From assembly GCF_020532645.1 (NCBI RefSeq), contig NZ_JAJAUZ010000007.1, positions 62,001 through 126,000 on the forward strand: a DNA stretch of 64,000 nt. The letters run 5' to 3'. This DNA comes from Streptomyces bambusae. GTDB lineage: Bacteria; Actinomycetota; Actinomycetes; Streptomycetales; Streptomycetaceae. Positions 52,073 to 61,018 of this stretch are shown in pieces (positions within the stretch are counted from its first letter, which is position 1; each line of letters begins with the position of its first letter). Below the pieces are notes generated by a model. That model did not search any database, had not been told where the DNA came from, and saw only the letters and a program-made list of their open reading frames with translations. The position numbers were made by a program, and so were the translations under genes.

Positions 52073-55000
52073 TCAGCCGCCCCCGAGCCGTGCCTCGGCG
52101 TCTGCCGCGTCCGGCATGCCCAGCTCCCTGAAGACCTGGAGCGCCTGTCGGTGGCAGTACGCCGCCTGCCCCGCGCGGCCCAGCGCCCCGACCGCGTCCC
52201 CGAGCTGTACCAGCGCCCGCCCGATCAGGTACGCGTCACCGTGCAGCGTGGCGATGTCCCGCGCCTCCGTGGCACGGGCCACCGCCTCCTCGTGCCGGCC
52301 CAGCGCGTTCAGCACCTCCGCGATCCCGCCCAGCACCAGCGCCTCCCGGAACGCCGAACCCGTCGTACGCCACAGCCGCAGACTCGTCCGCATGCACGCC
52401 AGTGCCTCCTGCAACTGCCCCGTGTACAGCAGGATCTGCCCGAGCGCGCGCAGCGCGTTGGCCTCGCCCGGGCCGTCGCCGCAGGACCGCGCCAGCTCCA
52501 CGGCCGTCCGCCCCGACCGCACCGCTTCCGCCGGCTGCCCCGTCGCCAGCTGCGCCAGCCCCAGGTAGCCGAGGGTGAGCGACTCGCAGGCCGGGCTCTG
52601 CGACGCCCGGCTGAGCGGCAGGGACTCCGTGAGGTGACCGAGGGCGGCCGGGAAGTCCCGGCGCGCGAGGGCGCACCCGCCGAGGGCGTTCAGCGCGTGA
52701 GCCAGCAGCGGCCACCGCTCCTCGCGCCGGAACACGTCGGCAGCCTCGCGCAGGTGCGGCAGCGCCCGGCCCATCAGGAACCGGATCGCGAAGGAACCGC
52801 CCAGCATGTAGTGCGCGATGCCGCCGGCGACCGCGTCGCCGGCCCGCCCGGCCGCCGCCACCACGGCCCGGGCGGCCCGCTCCTGGTTCCGCGTCCCGGT
52901 GCTGTAGCGCCCCAGCGGGTCGGTGGCCAGCAGCAGCCGGGCCGACACGGCCGCCGGGACCTCGGGGAACCCGGCTGCCTGCTCGATCAGCGCCAGCAGG
53001 TGCTTCTGCTCGTCGAACAGCCAGGTGGTGGCCTCCGCCGGACTGCCGAACACCTGCCCGTCCCCGACGCCCCGGCCCACCGCGGCCGCCCCCTCCGGCA
53101 GGCCGTCGGCGGGGAACGGATCGCCCACGGTCGACGCCCGGTACGCCGCCCGCGCGATGCCGGTGTACGTGCTCAGCAGCCGCAGCATCGCGCCCCCGCG
53201 CTCCGCCGCCGGCAGCTCCTCGGCCCCGGACGTCCGGGCGAACAGCCGCAGCAGGTCCTGGTAGCGGTAGCGGCCCGGCGCCGGCGACTGGAGCAGGCTG
53301 GCGTCCACCAGGTCCTCGCACAGGGCCTCCGCCTCCTCCCGCGGCCGGTCCAGCAGGGCCGCGGTGCTCAGCCCGCCCAGCTCCGGCACGTCCGGCAGCG
53401 CCAGCAGCCGGAACGCCCGCAGCTGCTCCGGACCGAGCCGCGCCGTACCCAGCCGGAAGCTGGCGTCCACGCCGCCGTCCCCGTCGCCGCGCAGCTCCGC
53501 CAGCCGCCGCCGCTCGTCCGCGAGCCGCCGGGCCGTCTCCGCCACCGACAGCGCGGGCGAGCCGGCCAGCCGGGCGCCGACCACCCGCAGGGCCAGCGGC
53601 AGCCGCCCGCAGTCGGCCACCAGCGCCCGGGCGGCCTCCTCCTCCCGCCGCACGCGCTGCGCGCCGACCAGCCGCACCAGCAGGTCCAGGGCCACGCCGT
53701 CGGTCAGCTCCGCCAGGTGCACCAGCGTCGCACCGGCCAGGCTGCCGAGCCCGGTGAGCCAGGTCCGGCAGGTCACGAGCAGCCCGCAGCCCGGCGAGTC
53801 CGGCAGCAGGTCGCGGATCTGTTCCAGGTCGCGGGCGTTGTCGAGGACCAGCAGCACCCGCCGCCCGGCCAGCAGCGCGCGGTACCGCGCGACCCGCTCG
53901 GCCGTCTCGGCCGGCAGCTGCGCGGGTGTCACCCCGAGCGCGCGCAGCAGGTCGCCCAGCACCTGGTGCGGGTCGGCCGGCCGGGCGTCCATGCCGCCGA
54001 GGTCGACGAAGAACACGCCGTCGGGGAAGCTCGCGGCCACCTCGTGCGCGACGCGCACCGCCACCGTCGTCTTCCCGATCCCGCCCATCCCGCTGATCGC
54101 GCCGACGGCCGCCGCGGCGCCGCCCTCCAGCGCCTGCCGCAACCGGGCGATCTCCGCGTCACGCCCCACGAGGTCCGCCACGTCCGGCGGCAGGCGCAGC
54201 GTCGGCGCCATCAGAGCGGTGGCACCGGGAACGGGCGGACCGGCCGGGGCCGCACCGGAAGCCCCGGCATGCACACGCGCCGGACCCGGACGGGTGCCCG
54301 CCCGATCGCCCGGCCCGGCGGAAACCCCCGTCCCCGTACCGCCCAACGCCCCCGGCCCGTCCGCCCCGGCCGCGCCGGGACCGGCCAGGATCCGCTGCCG
54401 GATCCGCTCCAGGCCCGCACGGTCCGGCCCGTCCGAGCCGCCCAGGGCCGCCCGGGCCCGGCCGTACACGTCCAGCGCCTCGGTCTGACGGCCCGTCTCG
54501 TACAGGGCGGCCATCAGCAGTTCCTGCAGACGCACCCGCCTCGGATACGCACCCGCGGGCCCCCGCAGCTCCTCCACGGCCCGGGCATGGCCGCCGAGCA
54601 GCAGCGCCACCTCCCACCGGGACTCCAGCACCGCCAGCCGCCGCTCGCGCAGCGCCGACCGCTGGGCGGCGGCGAACGGACCGGGCACCCCGGGCAGCGG
54701 CTCGTCACCGTCCCACAGCGCCAGCGCGTCGTCGTACAGCGCGAGCGCGTCCCCCGGCCGCCCCGCATCCAGCGCCCGGGCCGCGCTGCCCGCCCGGCGG
54801 TCGAACACCGTCAGGTCCAGCGCGTCCGGCAGCAGGTGCAGGGCGTACCCGTTCGGCCGCGACACCAGCACCCGCGCCGGGGTGCGCGGCGCCCGCCCGG
54901 GCTCGATCATCCGGCGCAGCGCGGCCACGTGCCCGCGCAGGGCCGCCGGTGCCCCGCCGGGCGCCGCACCGCCCCACACGGCGTCGACGAGGGCCTGCGT

Positions 55001-55171
55001 ACTGCCCCGGCGGCCGTGCCGCAGCAGCAGCGTGGCGAGCAGGGCGGCCGCCAGCGGCGGTCGTACGTCCGTCCCGCCCGCCCCGGTCTGCACGCGCAGC
55101 GGGCCGAGCACCCGGAACGACAGACCGGGCACGGGGGGACGGTCGGGGGAGGGGCGCGGTACGGCTGACAC
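52073..55171 (-). CDS. SARP/AfsR-type regulator with NB-ARC and TPR domains
   Basis: 1032 aa from GTG 55171 (GGAGAACC upstream). Longer in-frame starts would add a Pro/Arg-rich extension without a ribosome site. Order: winged-helix DNA-binding domain (about 20-105, LSFRVLGPLRVQ), BTAD domain (about 115-260), linker, NB-ARC ATPase with P-loop GMGGIGKTTVAVRVA and VLLVLDNARD, then about ten TPR-like helices to the C-terminus. It should be an ATP-gated pathway activator. It sits upstream of the heptamer operator and is transcribed in the same direction as the cluster. Confidence 0.9.
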   Translation of the reverse strand: MSAVPRPSPDRPPVPGLSFRVLGPLRVQTGAGGTDVRPPLAAALLATLLLRHGRRGSTQALVDAVWGGAAPGGAPAALRGHVAALRRMIEPGRAPRTPARVLVSRPNGYALHLLPDALDLTVFDRRAGSAARALDAGRPGDALALYDDALALWDGDEPLPGVPGPFAAAQRSALRERRLAVLESRWEVALLLGGHARAVEELRGPAGAYPRRVRLQELLMAALYETGRQTEALDVYGRARAALGGSDGPDRAGLERIRQRILAGPGAAGADGPGALGGTGTGVSAGPGDRAGTRPGPARVHAGASGAAPAGPPVPGATALMAPTLRLPPDVADLVGRDAEIARLRQALEGGAAAAVGAISGMGGIGKTTVAVRVAHEVAASFPDGVFFVDLGGMDARPADPHQVLGDLLRALGVTPAQLPAETAERVARYRALLAGRRVLLVLDNARDLEQIRDLLPDSPGCGLLVTCRTWLTGLGSLAGATLVHLAELTDGVALDLLVRLVGAQRVRREEEAARALVADCGRLPLALRVVGARLAGSPALSVAETARRLADERRRLAELRGDGDGGVDASFRLGTARLGPEQLRAFRLLALPDVPELGGLSTAALLDRPREEAEALCEDLVDASLLQSPAPGRYRYQDLLRLFARTSGAEELPAAERGGAMLRLLSTYTGIARAAYRASTVGDPFPADGLPEGAAAVGRGVGDGQVFGSPAEATTWLFDEQKHLLALIEQAAGFPEVPAAVSARLLLATDPLGRYSTGTRNQERAARAVVAAAGRAGDAVAGGIAHYMLGGSFAIRFLMGRALPHLREAADVFRREERWPLLAHALNALGGCALARRDFPAALGHLTESLPLSRASQSPACESLTLGYLGLAQLATGQPAEAVRSGRTAVELARSCGDGPGEANALRALGQILLYTGQLQEALACMRTSLRLWRTTGSAFREALVLGGIAEVLNALGRHEEAVARATEARDIATLHGDAYLIGRALVQLGDAVGALGRAGQAAYCHRQALQVFRELGMPDAADAEARLGGG

Positions 55172-55335
55172 GGGGGTTCTCCAACGGGTGTTGCGGGCAG
55201 GAACGAACGCCCACGGCACGGCGGCCGGGCGTACGGATCGGGCCGGCGCATGCGGATCCGGGCATGGCCGGGAGGCCGGACGCGGCACACCGCGCCCGGC
55301 CGAAGGCGGTACGGGTCAGGGGCGGGGGCCCGCCA

Positions 55336-57387
55336 TCAGGACGCCAGCCCCTCGCGCGCCCCGCCCGCCGGCGGCCGCCGCAGCGGCCCGCCGAGGCGCA
55401 GGTCCGTGCCGCCCGGGGCGTAGAGGACCGGCGCGGGCCGGTCCTGGTCCGCCCGCGGCGACGGCTCGTCCCGCTGCACCGAGACGGCGAACTCCCGCAC
55501 CAGACCGTGTACGTGGTAGCGGTCCGGCCGCGCCGACTCCAGCCAGCTGCGGTCCACGAGCTCCTCGCACAGCGCGCGGGCCTGCTCCGACGACAGCCCC
55601 AGCGCCAGCGCCACCGCCGTCGGTCCGAACCGCCCGTCCGGCTCCCGCAGCAGCGCCACCCGCGCGAACACCGCCCGCAGGGACGCCGGCAGGCCCTCGT
55701 ACTCCCGCCGGAACGCCTCCCTTACGGACAGGTCCGCGATCCCGAGCAGCGCCAGCCGGTGCCGGCCGCGCAGCGCCGCCACCACCGAGGCGATGGGCCA
55801 GGCCGGCCGTGTGGCCAGCCGCATCGTCACGATCCGCAGCGCCAGCGGCAGCCCGCCGCACAGGTCGGCGAGCTCGGCGCAGGCCTGCTCCTCGGCCGCG
55901 ACGCGCTCCGCGCCGATCGCCGTCTCCAGCCACGCCAGCGCCTCCGCCCGGGACAGCTCGCCCAGATGCGCGTGGCGCGCGCCGGCGACCCCGGAGAGCC
56001 GCGCCGTGCTGGTGATGAGGGCGGCACAGCCCGGCCCGCCGGGCAGCAGCGCGTCGACGGCGGCCGGCTCCGCGACGTTGTCGAGGACCACCAGGACGCG
56101 GCGCTCGGCGAGCTGCGACCGGTAGAGCGCGACCCGGTCCGCCTGCTGCGCGGGGACCGGCGTGCCGGGGCCGCCGAGCGCGCGGAGGAAGGACTCCAGG
56201 ACCGCCGCCGGGGGGACCGGGGTGCCGTCCGGGGCGCGCAGGTCGGCGTACAGCTGTCCGTCGGGGAACTCGCCGCGCACCCGGTGGGCGGCGTGCACGG
56301 CCAGCGCGCTCTTGCCGATGCCGGTCGACCCGGACACGACGACGACTGCCGCCGGACCGCCGGCCGTCGGCTCCCGCAACCCCGCCCGTGCTCCCGCCCC
56401 TGCCTGCGCTCCCGCACCCGCCTGCGCTCCCGCCCCCGTCAGCTCGCGGGCCAGCTGCGCCAGCACGTCGGCCCGGCCCGTGAAGTCCGCCAGGTCGCGG
56501 GGGACCTGGGCGGGACGCCGGAATCCGTCGGCGGCCGGTCCGGCCGCCTCGGGCGGCACCCCGTCCGCGACGGCCGCGACGGCGGCGAGGTGGCTCGCGC
56601 CCGGCGGCTCCGGCTGCCCCGCCCCGCTCGCGATGCCCTCGGCCATCGTGGCCATCTCGCGCCCCGGGTCGATGCCGAACTCTGCCGCCAGCATCCGCCG
56701 GGTCCGCTCGTGGACGGCCAGCGCCTCCGCATCCTGCCCGCTCAGCACGTACGCCCGCATCAGCAGCGCCCCCAGCCGCTCCCGCAATGGGTGACGCTCC
56801 GTCAGCTCGCGCAACTCCGTTATCGCGGCCGCGTGTTCGCCGAGCTCCACGTCCAGGGCCAGCCGCGTCTCCAGGGCGGCGAGGCGCTGCCCGGCCAGCC
56901 TGTCCCGCTCCGCCTCCACCCCGGGGCCGCCCAGCCCCGCCAGAGGCTCGTCACCCCACCTGGCGAGCGCGGTGCGCAGCAGGGCCCGCGCCTCCTCGGG
57001 GCGGCGCGCGGCCCGGGCCAGATCGGCGGCGGCCACGTCCTGGCGGAACAGCCCGAAGTCCACCGCCCCGGCCGGCACCCGCAAGGTGTAGGCCCCGTGC
57101 TCGGACACCAGCACCCGCGGCCCGCCGCCGTCACCGTCCGGCGCCTCGATCTCCTTGCGCAACCGGGACACGTACGTCCGCAGGGCCCCCACGGCACGGG
57201 CCGGTGCCTGGTCGCCCCAAACGTCGGCGATCAGCGCATCGACCGACACCGGCCGGCCGTCCCGCAGCAACAGCATGGCCAGCAGCGTCCGTTGCTGTCG
57301 CGATCCGAGGTCCAGTTCCCGTGCACCCCGCCAGGCCCGCAAGTGGCCGAGCAGGGCGAACCGCAGGCCCGTCGCTTCGGTGGTCAT
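55336..57387 (-). CDS. Second SARP/AfsR-type regulator (no TPR domain)
   Basis: 683 aa from ATG 57387. Winged helix (LRFALLGHLRAWRGARELDLG), BTAD (about 100-250, FRQDVAAADLARAARR...AVHERTRRMLAAEFGI), an Ala/Gly repeat linker (AGAQAGAGAQAGAGARAG), NB-ARC with P-loop GSTGIGKSALAVHAAHR and VLVVLDNVAEP, and a winged-helix-like end. It lacks the long TPR tail of its neighbour. The two SARPs lie in tandem, 164 bp apart. They may act as a pair or a cascade. Confidence 0.9.
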   Translation of the reverse strand: MTTEATGLRFALLGHLRAWRGARELDLGSRQQRTLLAMLLLRDGRPVSVDALIADVWGDQAPARAVGALRTYVSRLRKEIEAPDGDGGGPRVLVSEHGAYTLRVPAGAVDFGLFRQDVAAADLARAARRPEEARALLRTALARWGDEPLAGLGGPGVEAERDRLAGQRLAALETRLALDVELGEHAAAITELRELTERHPLRERLGALLMRAYVLSGQDAEALAVHERTRRMLAAEFGIDPGREMATMAEGIASGAGQPEPPGASHLAAVAAVADGVPPEAAGPAADGFRRPAQVPRDLADFTGRADVLAQLARELTGAGAQAGAGAQAGAGARAGLREPTAGGPAAVVVVSGSTGIGKSALAVHAAHRVRGEFPDGQLYADLRAPDGTPVPPAAVLESFLRALGGPGTPVPAQQADRVALYRSQLAERRVLVVLDNVAEPAAVDALLPGGPGCAALITSTARLSGVAGARHAHLGELSRAEALAWLETAIGAERVAAEEQACAELADLCGGLPLALRIVTMRLATRPAWPIASVVAALRGRHRLALLGIADLSVREAFRREYEGLPASLRAVFARVALLREPDGRFGPTAVALALGLSSEQARALCEELVDRSWLESARPDRYHVHGLVREFAVSVQRDEPSPRADQDRPAPVLYAPGGTDLRLGGPLRRPPAGGAREGLAS

Positions 57388-58050
57388 CTCATGCCCCCCA
57401 TGTTCCGTACTGTCGTCCGGCCCGGCGCCGCCGGCGCTCCTCCGATGCCCCCACCGGGAAGGAGTGCGAAGTGCCGCGGGAGGTCACCCCGCAGAACACC
57501 TCGTGAGCTACGCCACATGCCGCCGAGAACCCCGCCCCCGGCTGCACAAAAGGCCGCCTGAACAGCAGTTTCTCTCATGATTTGGAAACGGACGGCTTGG
57601 TTCGGCCACCGGCGCGTCGGCCACCGGGGGCGGCCTGCGGCCGTCGGCCCGGCGCCCGCCGGCGGGGGAGTGGTGCGTACGCCCGCACCCCGCACAGGCG
57701 TTCCGGCAGGCCGGCCGGGCCCGGTGCCCGTGACGGCCGCGGCGGCCGCACCCCGTGACCGGCGCACGGAATCGGCCGGATTCCTCCGTCCGCCCGGCCG
57801 GTTACCGCGGGTCGCACCGGCCTGCCGTTCGCTTCCGCATCCCATCCGCCCGGACCCCGCGGAACGGTCGGCCTCGAACCGCACGGGGGCGGTGAGGGGA
57901 ATCCGGACGAACGGCGCGGCGGGGGATGGGCGTTGTCCTCGCGGAGGGAGGCGCTGCGCGCCGGGACGCTCTACGTGCCGGCGCACCGGTGACGGAGCGT
58001 TCTCCGCACGCCCACGAGTGCCATTCCTGATCAAGCTCCCCCGGCGAGGT

Positions 58051-58155
58051 TCACAGCCAGCCCTGGCTGAGGAGCCGCAGCAGCTCCCGCTCCGGCGGGG
58101 GCAGGCCGGTCTCCGCATCGCGCGGCCGGTCGCAGCCCAGCGGCAGCGAGTTCGA
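58051..58155 (-). pseudogene. Remnant resembling a LuxR-type HTH fragment
   Basis: On the minus strand about 34 codons without a start read SLPLGCDRPRDAETGL then PPPERELLRLLSQGWL and a stop. The second part resembles the first helix of LuxR-type HTH domains (LTPREREVLRLLAxG). No full domain follows. It may be a truncated regulator gene. Confidence 0.35.
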
Positions 58156-58277
58156 GCGGACCTGTCAAGGGCAAGTGGTACAAGTACGGCAACCGCGCCG
58201 TCGGCGGCCGTGACGTCGACCTCAGCGAGACCAGGCTCCCCCGGAACGGAACCCTCCACTGGAACGTTTACTCCTGA
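58071..58277 (+). pseudogene. C-terminal gene remnant
   Basis: An open frame without a start codon ends KGKWYKYGNRAVGGRDVDLS then ETRLPRNGTLHWNVYS and a stop at 58275-58277. The aromatic- and Gly/Asn-rich end looks like real protein, unlike the Ala/Pro-rich reading just upstream. Probably the tail of a lost gene, family unknown. Confidence 0.4.
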
Positions 58278-58405
58278 CCCACCCCCTCCCGCCGGCCCGG
58301 TGGGACTCCCCACCGGGCACCGGGCGCCCGGGCGCAGGAGTCCGCCTTCGGAGTGCGCGTGCTCCTTTCGGGGGAGAGTCACGGGGACACCGAGGAGGCA
58401 CAGGG

Positions 58406-59281
58406 ATGAACGGCACCGCGGTCCTTCCGCCGCTGGCCGAGTGGACGCGCGGTGGCAGCCGGGTCCAGGCCGGCGGTCACCAGGTCTTCGTCCGCCAGGA
58501 CGGTCCCGCGGACGGGGCACCCGTGACGCTGCTGCACGGCTTTCCCACGTCCTCGCACGACTGGGCGCCGATCGTTCCCGCCCTCACCCGGGCCGGACTG
58601 CGCGTCACCACGCTGGACTTCCTCGGCTTCGGGGAGAGCGCGAAGCCGCGGCGGCACGCCTACTCGCTGCTCGACCAGGCCGCGCTGGTCGAGGAGGTGT
58701 GGCGGCAGACCGGCACCGGCCGCACCGCCCTCGTCGCCCACGACTACGGCGTCAGCGTGGGGCAGGAACTGCTGGCCCGGGATCCGTCGCGCATCAGCCG
58801 CATGGCCTGGCTCAACGGCGGCCTCTACCCCGACCTGCACCGGCCGGTACGCACCCAGCGCCTCCTGCACGGGCCGCTCGGCCCGCTGATCGCGCCCCTG
58901 ACCACCCGCCGCCGGTTCGCCGCGGCCCTGCACGGTGTGCTGGGACGGGAGCTGTGCGACGAGGACGTACGAGCGCTGTGGGCGGCGGCATCCCGCGCGG
59001 GCGGCCACCGCCTCGCGCCGCGGCTGCTGCGCTACATCGACGAACGCCGCCGCCATGCCGGGCGGTGGACGGCGGCTCTGGAGGAGTACCCGGGCCCGGT
59101 GCTGTTCGTGTGGGGACCCGCCGATCCCGTCAGCGGCGCCCACATGCTCGCGCGGGTGCGCAGCAGGCTCCCGCGGGCCGCCGTCGTCGAACTCGCCGGA
59201 CCGCCTGCCGTCGGCCACTATCCCCAGCTGGAGGACCCGGCCGCCGTCGCCGACGCACTGACATCCTTCCTGGCTCCCTGA
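58406..59281 (+). CDS. Alpha/beta hydrolase (epoxide hydrolase/haloalkane dehalogenase-like)
   Basis: 291 aa from ATG 58406 (GAGGAGG 9 bases upstream). Oxyanion motif HGFPTSSHDW, nucleophile elbow VAHDYGVSVG with Asp as nucleophile, acid region WGPADPVSG, and catalytic His in GHYPQLEDP. An Asp nucleophile suggests an epoxide hydrolase or dehalogenase rather than an esterase. The cap domain is about 135-215. It is monocistronic and converges on the kinase gene, with a weak 9-bp inverted repeat (59307-59315/59344-59352) in between. Confidence 0.88.
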   Translation: MNGTAVLPPLAEWTRGGSRVQAGGHQVFVRQDGPADGAPVTLLHGFPTSSHDWAPIVPALTRAGLRVTTLDFLGFGESAKPRRHAYSLLDQAALVEEVWRQTGTGRTALVAHDYGVSVGQELLARDPSRISRMAWLNGGLYPDLHRPVRTQRLLHGPLGPLIAPLTTRRRFAAALHGVLGRELCDEDVRALWAAASRAGGHRLAPRLLRYIDERRRHAGRWTAALEEYPGPVLFVWGPADPVSGAHMLARVRSRLPRAAVVELAGPPAVGHYPQLEDPAAVADALTSFLAP

Positions 59282-59353
59282 GGACGCGCGGGCCGTGTTC
59301 CCGGCTCCGGTCCCGCGCCGTCCGGACGGATCTCCGACCCCGGCGGGACCGGG

Positions 59354-60916
59354 TCAGAAGCCCTTCGTGTACGTCAGGCGCTCCACCCGGCCATCTTCGA
59401 ACTCGTCCTCGATCCGCTTGCCGTTGACGAGGAGCTTCACGGCGCCCGCGTTGCCGAGGACCAGGTCGATGCGCTCCTTGTCGGTGAACGTCCTGGTCTC
59501 GCCCGGGCCGAGGACACCGTCGAAGATCAGCCTGCCGGCGGAGTCCTTCGCCGACAACCAGCTCCCCGGACCCTCGCCGGTGATCGCGATGGTGACCACG
59601 TCCTTGGGGGCGGGCGCGGCCCCGCCGTCCGAGCGGCCGGGGGTGGGCGTGGGTGACGGTTCCTGCCGGGGCTGCGACTTCACGGCGCCGGGTGCCGGGG
59701 CCGGCGACGACGCCCGCCGGGACTCCGACGGGGACGCGGAACGGGGGCCTGTACGGTCGCCGTCGAGGGTGAGGTAGAGCGCACCGCCGAGGACCCCCGC
59801 CGTCGTCACGGCCGCGAGCGCCACGAGGACGACGCGCCGCCGGGAACGCCCGGCCGAGGTGATCCACAAAGGGCCGTCGCCCCGTACGTCGTCACCGGCG
59901 AGGGCCACGACCCGGCCGCCGGCCCCGAGAGGCAGCGTGCCGCCGGCCGGCTCCGTACCGCGCGCGTCACCCCCGTCGGGGAGCGTCGCCTCATGACCGC
60001 CCGTCCCGCCGTCCCCCGCGTGCTCGTCTCCGTCTCCGTCTCCCTCTCCGTCCCGGCTACGCCCGGACGCGACCGGCACCCGCCCCGGCGGGGCCCCGGG
60101 GGCGGGGGAGTGCCCGGCCGGGTCGCCGGGTGCGAACGAGTCCAGGAGCCGGGCCGGGCTGGGCCGCTGAGCCGGGTCTTTGGCCAGGCACGCGGCGAGC
60201 AAGGGACGCAGGCCCTCCGGCACGGCGGACAGATCCGCGGTCTCGTGGACGGAGCGGTACATCAGTCCCATCGGCGTGCCGGAGCCGAACGCGCTGCCGC
60301 CGGCTGCCGCCACCAGCACCGTACCCAGGGCGAACACATCGGCGGCTCCGGTGACTTCGAGGCCCTGCGCCTGCTCGGGGGCCAGGAAGCCGGGAGTGCC
60401 GAACGCCGCACCGGCGGCAGTGAGGCGAGTGGACTCCACCGCCCGCGCGATGCCGAAGTCGAGGACCCGGGGCCCGTCCTCGGCCATGATGATGTTTCCG
60501 GGCTTCAGGTCGCGGTGGACGAGACCGCAGGCATGGATGGCCAGCAGTGCCTCGGACAGGGCGGCGCCCAGCAGCCTCAGCCGCTGCTCGTCGAACGGGC
60601 CCTGCTCCCGGACCAATGCCGACAGCGTGGGGCCCGCGATGTACGCCGTCGCCAGCCAGGGCGCCTCCGCATCCGGATCGGCGTCGACCACCGGCGCCGT
60701 GTGGAAACCGCCGACCCTGCGGGCGGCGTTCACCTCGGCGCGGAACCGCTCACGGAAATGCGGGTCGGCGGCCAGGTCGGGATGGGCCACCTTGACGGCC
60801 ACGGGACGCCCGCCGCGCGACCGCGCCAGGTAGACCGTCCCCATGCCGCCCGCACCCAGCTGCCGTTCCACCACGTAGACACCGATGCGCTCCGGTAACC
60901 CCGCCCCGAACCCCAC
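59354..60916 (-). CDS. Membrane Ser/Thr protein kinase with DUF4115-like extracellular domain
   Basis: About 520 aa from GTG 60916 (other GTGs upstream are possible). Kinase domain about 10-270: GAGGMG loop, VAVK lysine, HRDLKPGN catalytic loop, DFGIA, and LAPEQAQG. A charged Gly/Asp-rich juxtamembrane stretch, one membrane helix (RRRVVLVALAAVTTAGVLGGALYL, about 370), a Pro/Ser linker, then a C-terminal beta domain (SWLSAKDSAGRLIFDGVLGPG) like the DUF4115 domain of RodZ-type proteins. It probably senses an external or wall signal and phosphorylates cytoplasmic proteins. Confidence 0.88.
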   Translation of the reverse strand: MGFGAGLPERIGVYVVERQLGAGGMGTVYLARSRGGRPVAVKVAHPDLAADPHFRERFRAEVNAARRVGGFHTAPVVDADPDAEAPWLATAYIAGPTLSALVREQGPFDEQRLRLLGAALSEALLAIHACGLVHRDLKPGNIIMAEDGPRVLDFGIARAVESTRLTAAGAAFGTPGFLAPEQAQGLEVTGAADVFALGTVLVAAAGGSAFGSGTPMGLMYRSVHETADLSAVPEGLRPLLAACLAKDPAQRPSPARLLDSFAPGDPAGHSPAPGAPPGRVPVASGRSRDGEGDGDGDEHAGDGGTGGHEATLPDGGDARGTEPAGGTLPLGAGGRVVALAGDDVRGDGPLWITSAGRSRRRVVLVALAAVTTAGVLGGALYLTLDGDRTGPRSASPSESRRASSPAPAPGAVKSQPRQEPSPTPTPGRSDGGAAPAPKDVVTIAITGEGPGSWLSAKDSAGRLIFDGVLGPGETRTFTDKERIDLVLGNAGAVKLLVNGKRIEDEFEDGRVERLTYTKGF

Positions 60917-61018
60917 GCGTCGCACCCTCTCCCTCGCCACGAAGCCGCGCCCCAGTATGACGGCGGCAGCAGACGCCCGCCCGGAGCCGGTCGTGGAACC
61001 AGGCACCCCGACGGTCGG

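Larger units (their letters stand above)
57388..58405. other. About 1 kb without intact genes; gene remnants
   Basis: It should hold the promoter of the second SARP gene (near 57388-57580). From 57580 to 58000 I see no convincing frame. The 58050-58280 stretch holds two gene fragments on opposite strands, listed separately. This looks like a scar of rearrangement between the cluster and the hydrolase gene. Confidence 0.55.

Noticed and set aside
48542..55168. Long rightward open frame (2208 codons) opposite the P450 and SARP genes
   Set aside because: Arg/Pro/Gly/His-rich reading typical of the antisense strand of high-GC genes. The leftward genes carry clear P450, acyl-CoA dehydrogenase and NB-ARC motifs.
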